Source: Myxococcales bacterium (GTDB taxonomy: Bacteria > Myxococcota > Bradymonadia > REDH01). Taken from it: a DNA stretch of 7,459 bases. Position 1 is the first letter of the stretch. The number at the start of each line of letters is the position of its first letter. Positions 7,392 to 7,459 of this stretch are shown one piece after another. Below the pieces are notes generated by a model that was not told the DNA's origin, made no database searches, and worked only from the letters and a program-made list of their open reading frames with translations. The position numbers were made by a program, and so were the translations under genes. The stretch is taken from contig JAGWVZ010000172.1 of the NCBI GenBank assembly GCA_018970625.1, forward strand, positions 1 to 7,459, written 5' to 3'.

Positions 7392-7459
7392 GCGCGAAGG
7401 CCCTCAGCTTGCCGACCACCTCGTGAGTCGGCGTGTTTGCGATTGAGGCCCAGTGTTCC
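7384..7459 (-). CDS. C-terminal end of a gene coupled to the helicase (possible OLD-family/GajA-like nuclease), truncated by window edge
   Basis: A minus-strand frame is open from the window edge (first full codon at 7458) to a TAA at 7386-7384. It encodes EHWASIANTPTHEVVGKLRA followed by FAHG. Its last eight bases overlap the helicase start, where GCATGGCTAAC supplies both CATGGCTAA for this gene and ATGGCTAAC for the next. The overlap argues strongly that it is a real gene in the same operon. Twenty-four residues are too few to identify a family. The guess of an ATP-dependent OLD-family endonuclease with a Toprim domain comes only from the usual partner of short UvrD helicases in Gabija-type modules. 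Confidence 0.55.
   Translation of the reverse strand, partial: EHWASIANTPTHEVVGKLRAFAHG
7401..7405 (-). promoter_or_regulatory. Ribosome binding site for the helicase gene
   Basis: On the minus strand GAGGG lies nine bases before the ATG at 7391, inside the upstream gene. Together with the in-frame TGA that overlaps it, this fixes the helicase start at 7391 and not at the next methionine (residue 9). Confidence 0.5.

Overview
The window holds the distal half of a type 1 BREX phage-defence operon on the plus strand, facing the end of a second probable defence operon on the minus strand. The second operon encodes a short UvrD-type helicase preceded by a truncated gene. Between them lie 886 bases without a credible gene. 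The DNA is GC-rich, with G or C favoured at third codon positions. That fits a high-GC bacterium, but nothing visible fixes the phylum (no rRNA, tRNA or housekeeping gene), so I do not name one.

Positions 2-5071 (+) are three overlapping genes in the standard BREX-1 order: the last 140 codons of pglX (adenine methyltransferase), complete pglZ (870 aa) and complete brxL (682 aa). The overlaps are 4 and 11 bases, so the genes are very probably one transcript with coupled translation. brxA, brxB, brxC and most of pglX would lie to the left. PglX marks host DNA and takes part in recognition; PglZ and BrxL act in the restriction arm. BrxL is an AAA+ protein with a Lon-like C-terminal domain whose catalytic serine and lysine positions do not look intact.

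Positions 5072-5957 contain a strong terminator-like hairpin (5244-5286), a strongly G-rich stretch on the plus strand, and an array of about ten degenerate 18-base direct repeats (5501-5786, core TGACC-N6-TTGAAC) spaced about two DNA turns apart. The array resembles the multiple transposase-binding sites at one end of an IS21-like or other DDE transposon, but no transposase is present. A dyad just past the helicase stop (5896-5939) may terminate the minus-strand operon.

Positions 7459-5958 (-) carry the last 24 codons of an unidentified gene, overlapping by 8 bases a 477-aa superfamily 1A helicase with intact motifs I, II, III, V and VI. The helicase size and the coupled upstream gene suggest Gabija (GajA OLD-family nuclease plus GajB helicase), but the nuclease lies almost entirely outside the window, so this is inference. 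The overall picture is a defence island in which two systems converge on a probable mobile-element scar.
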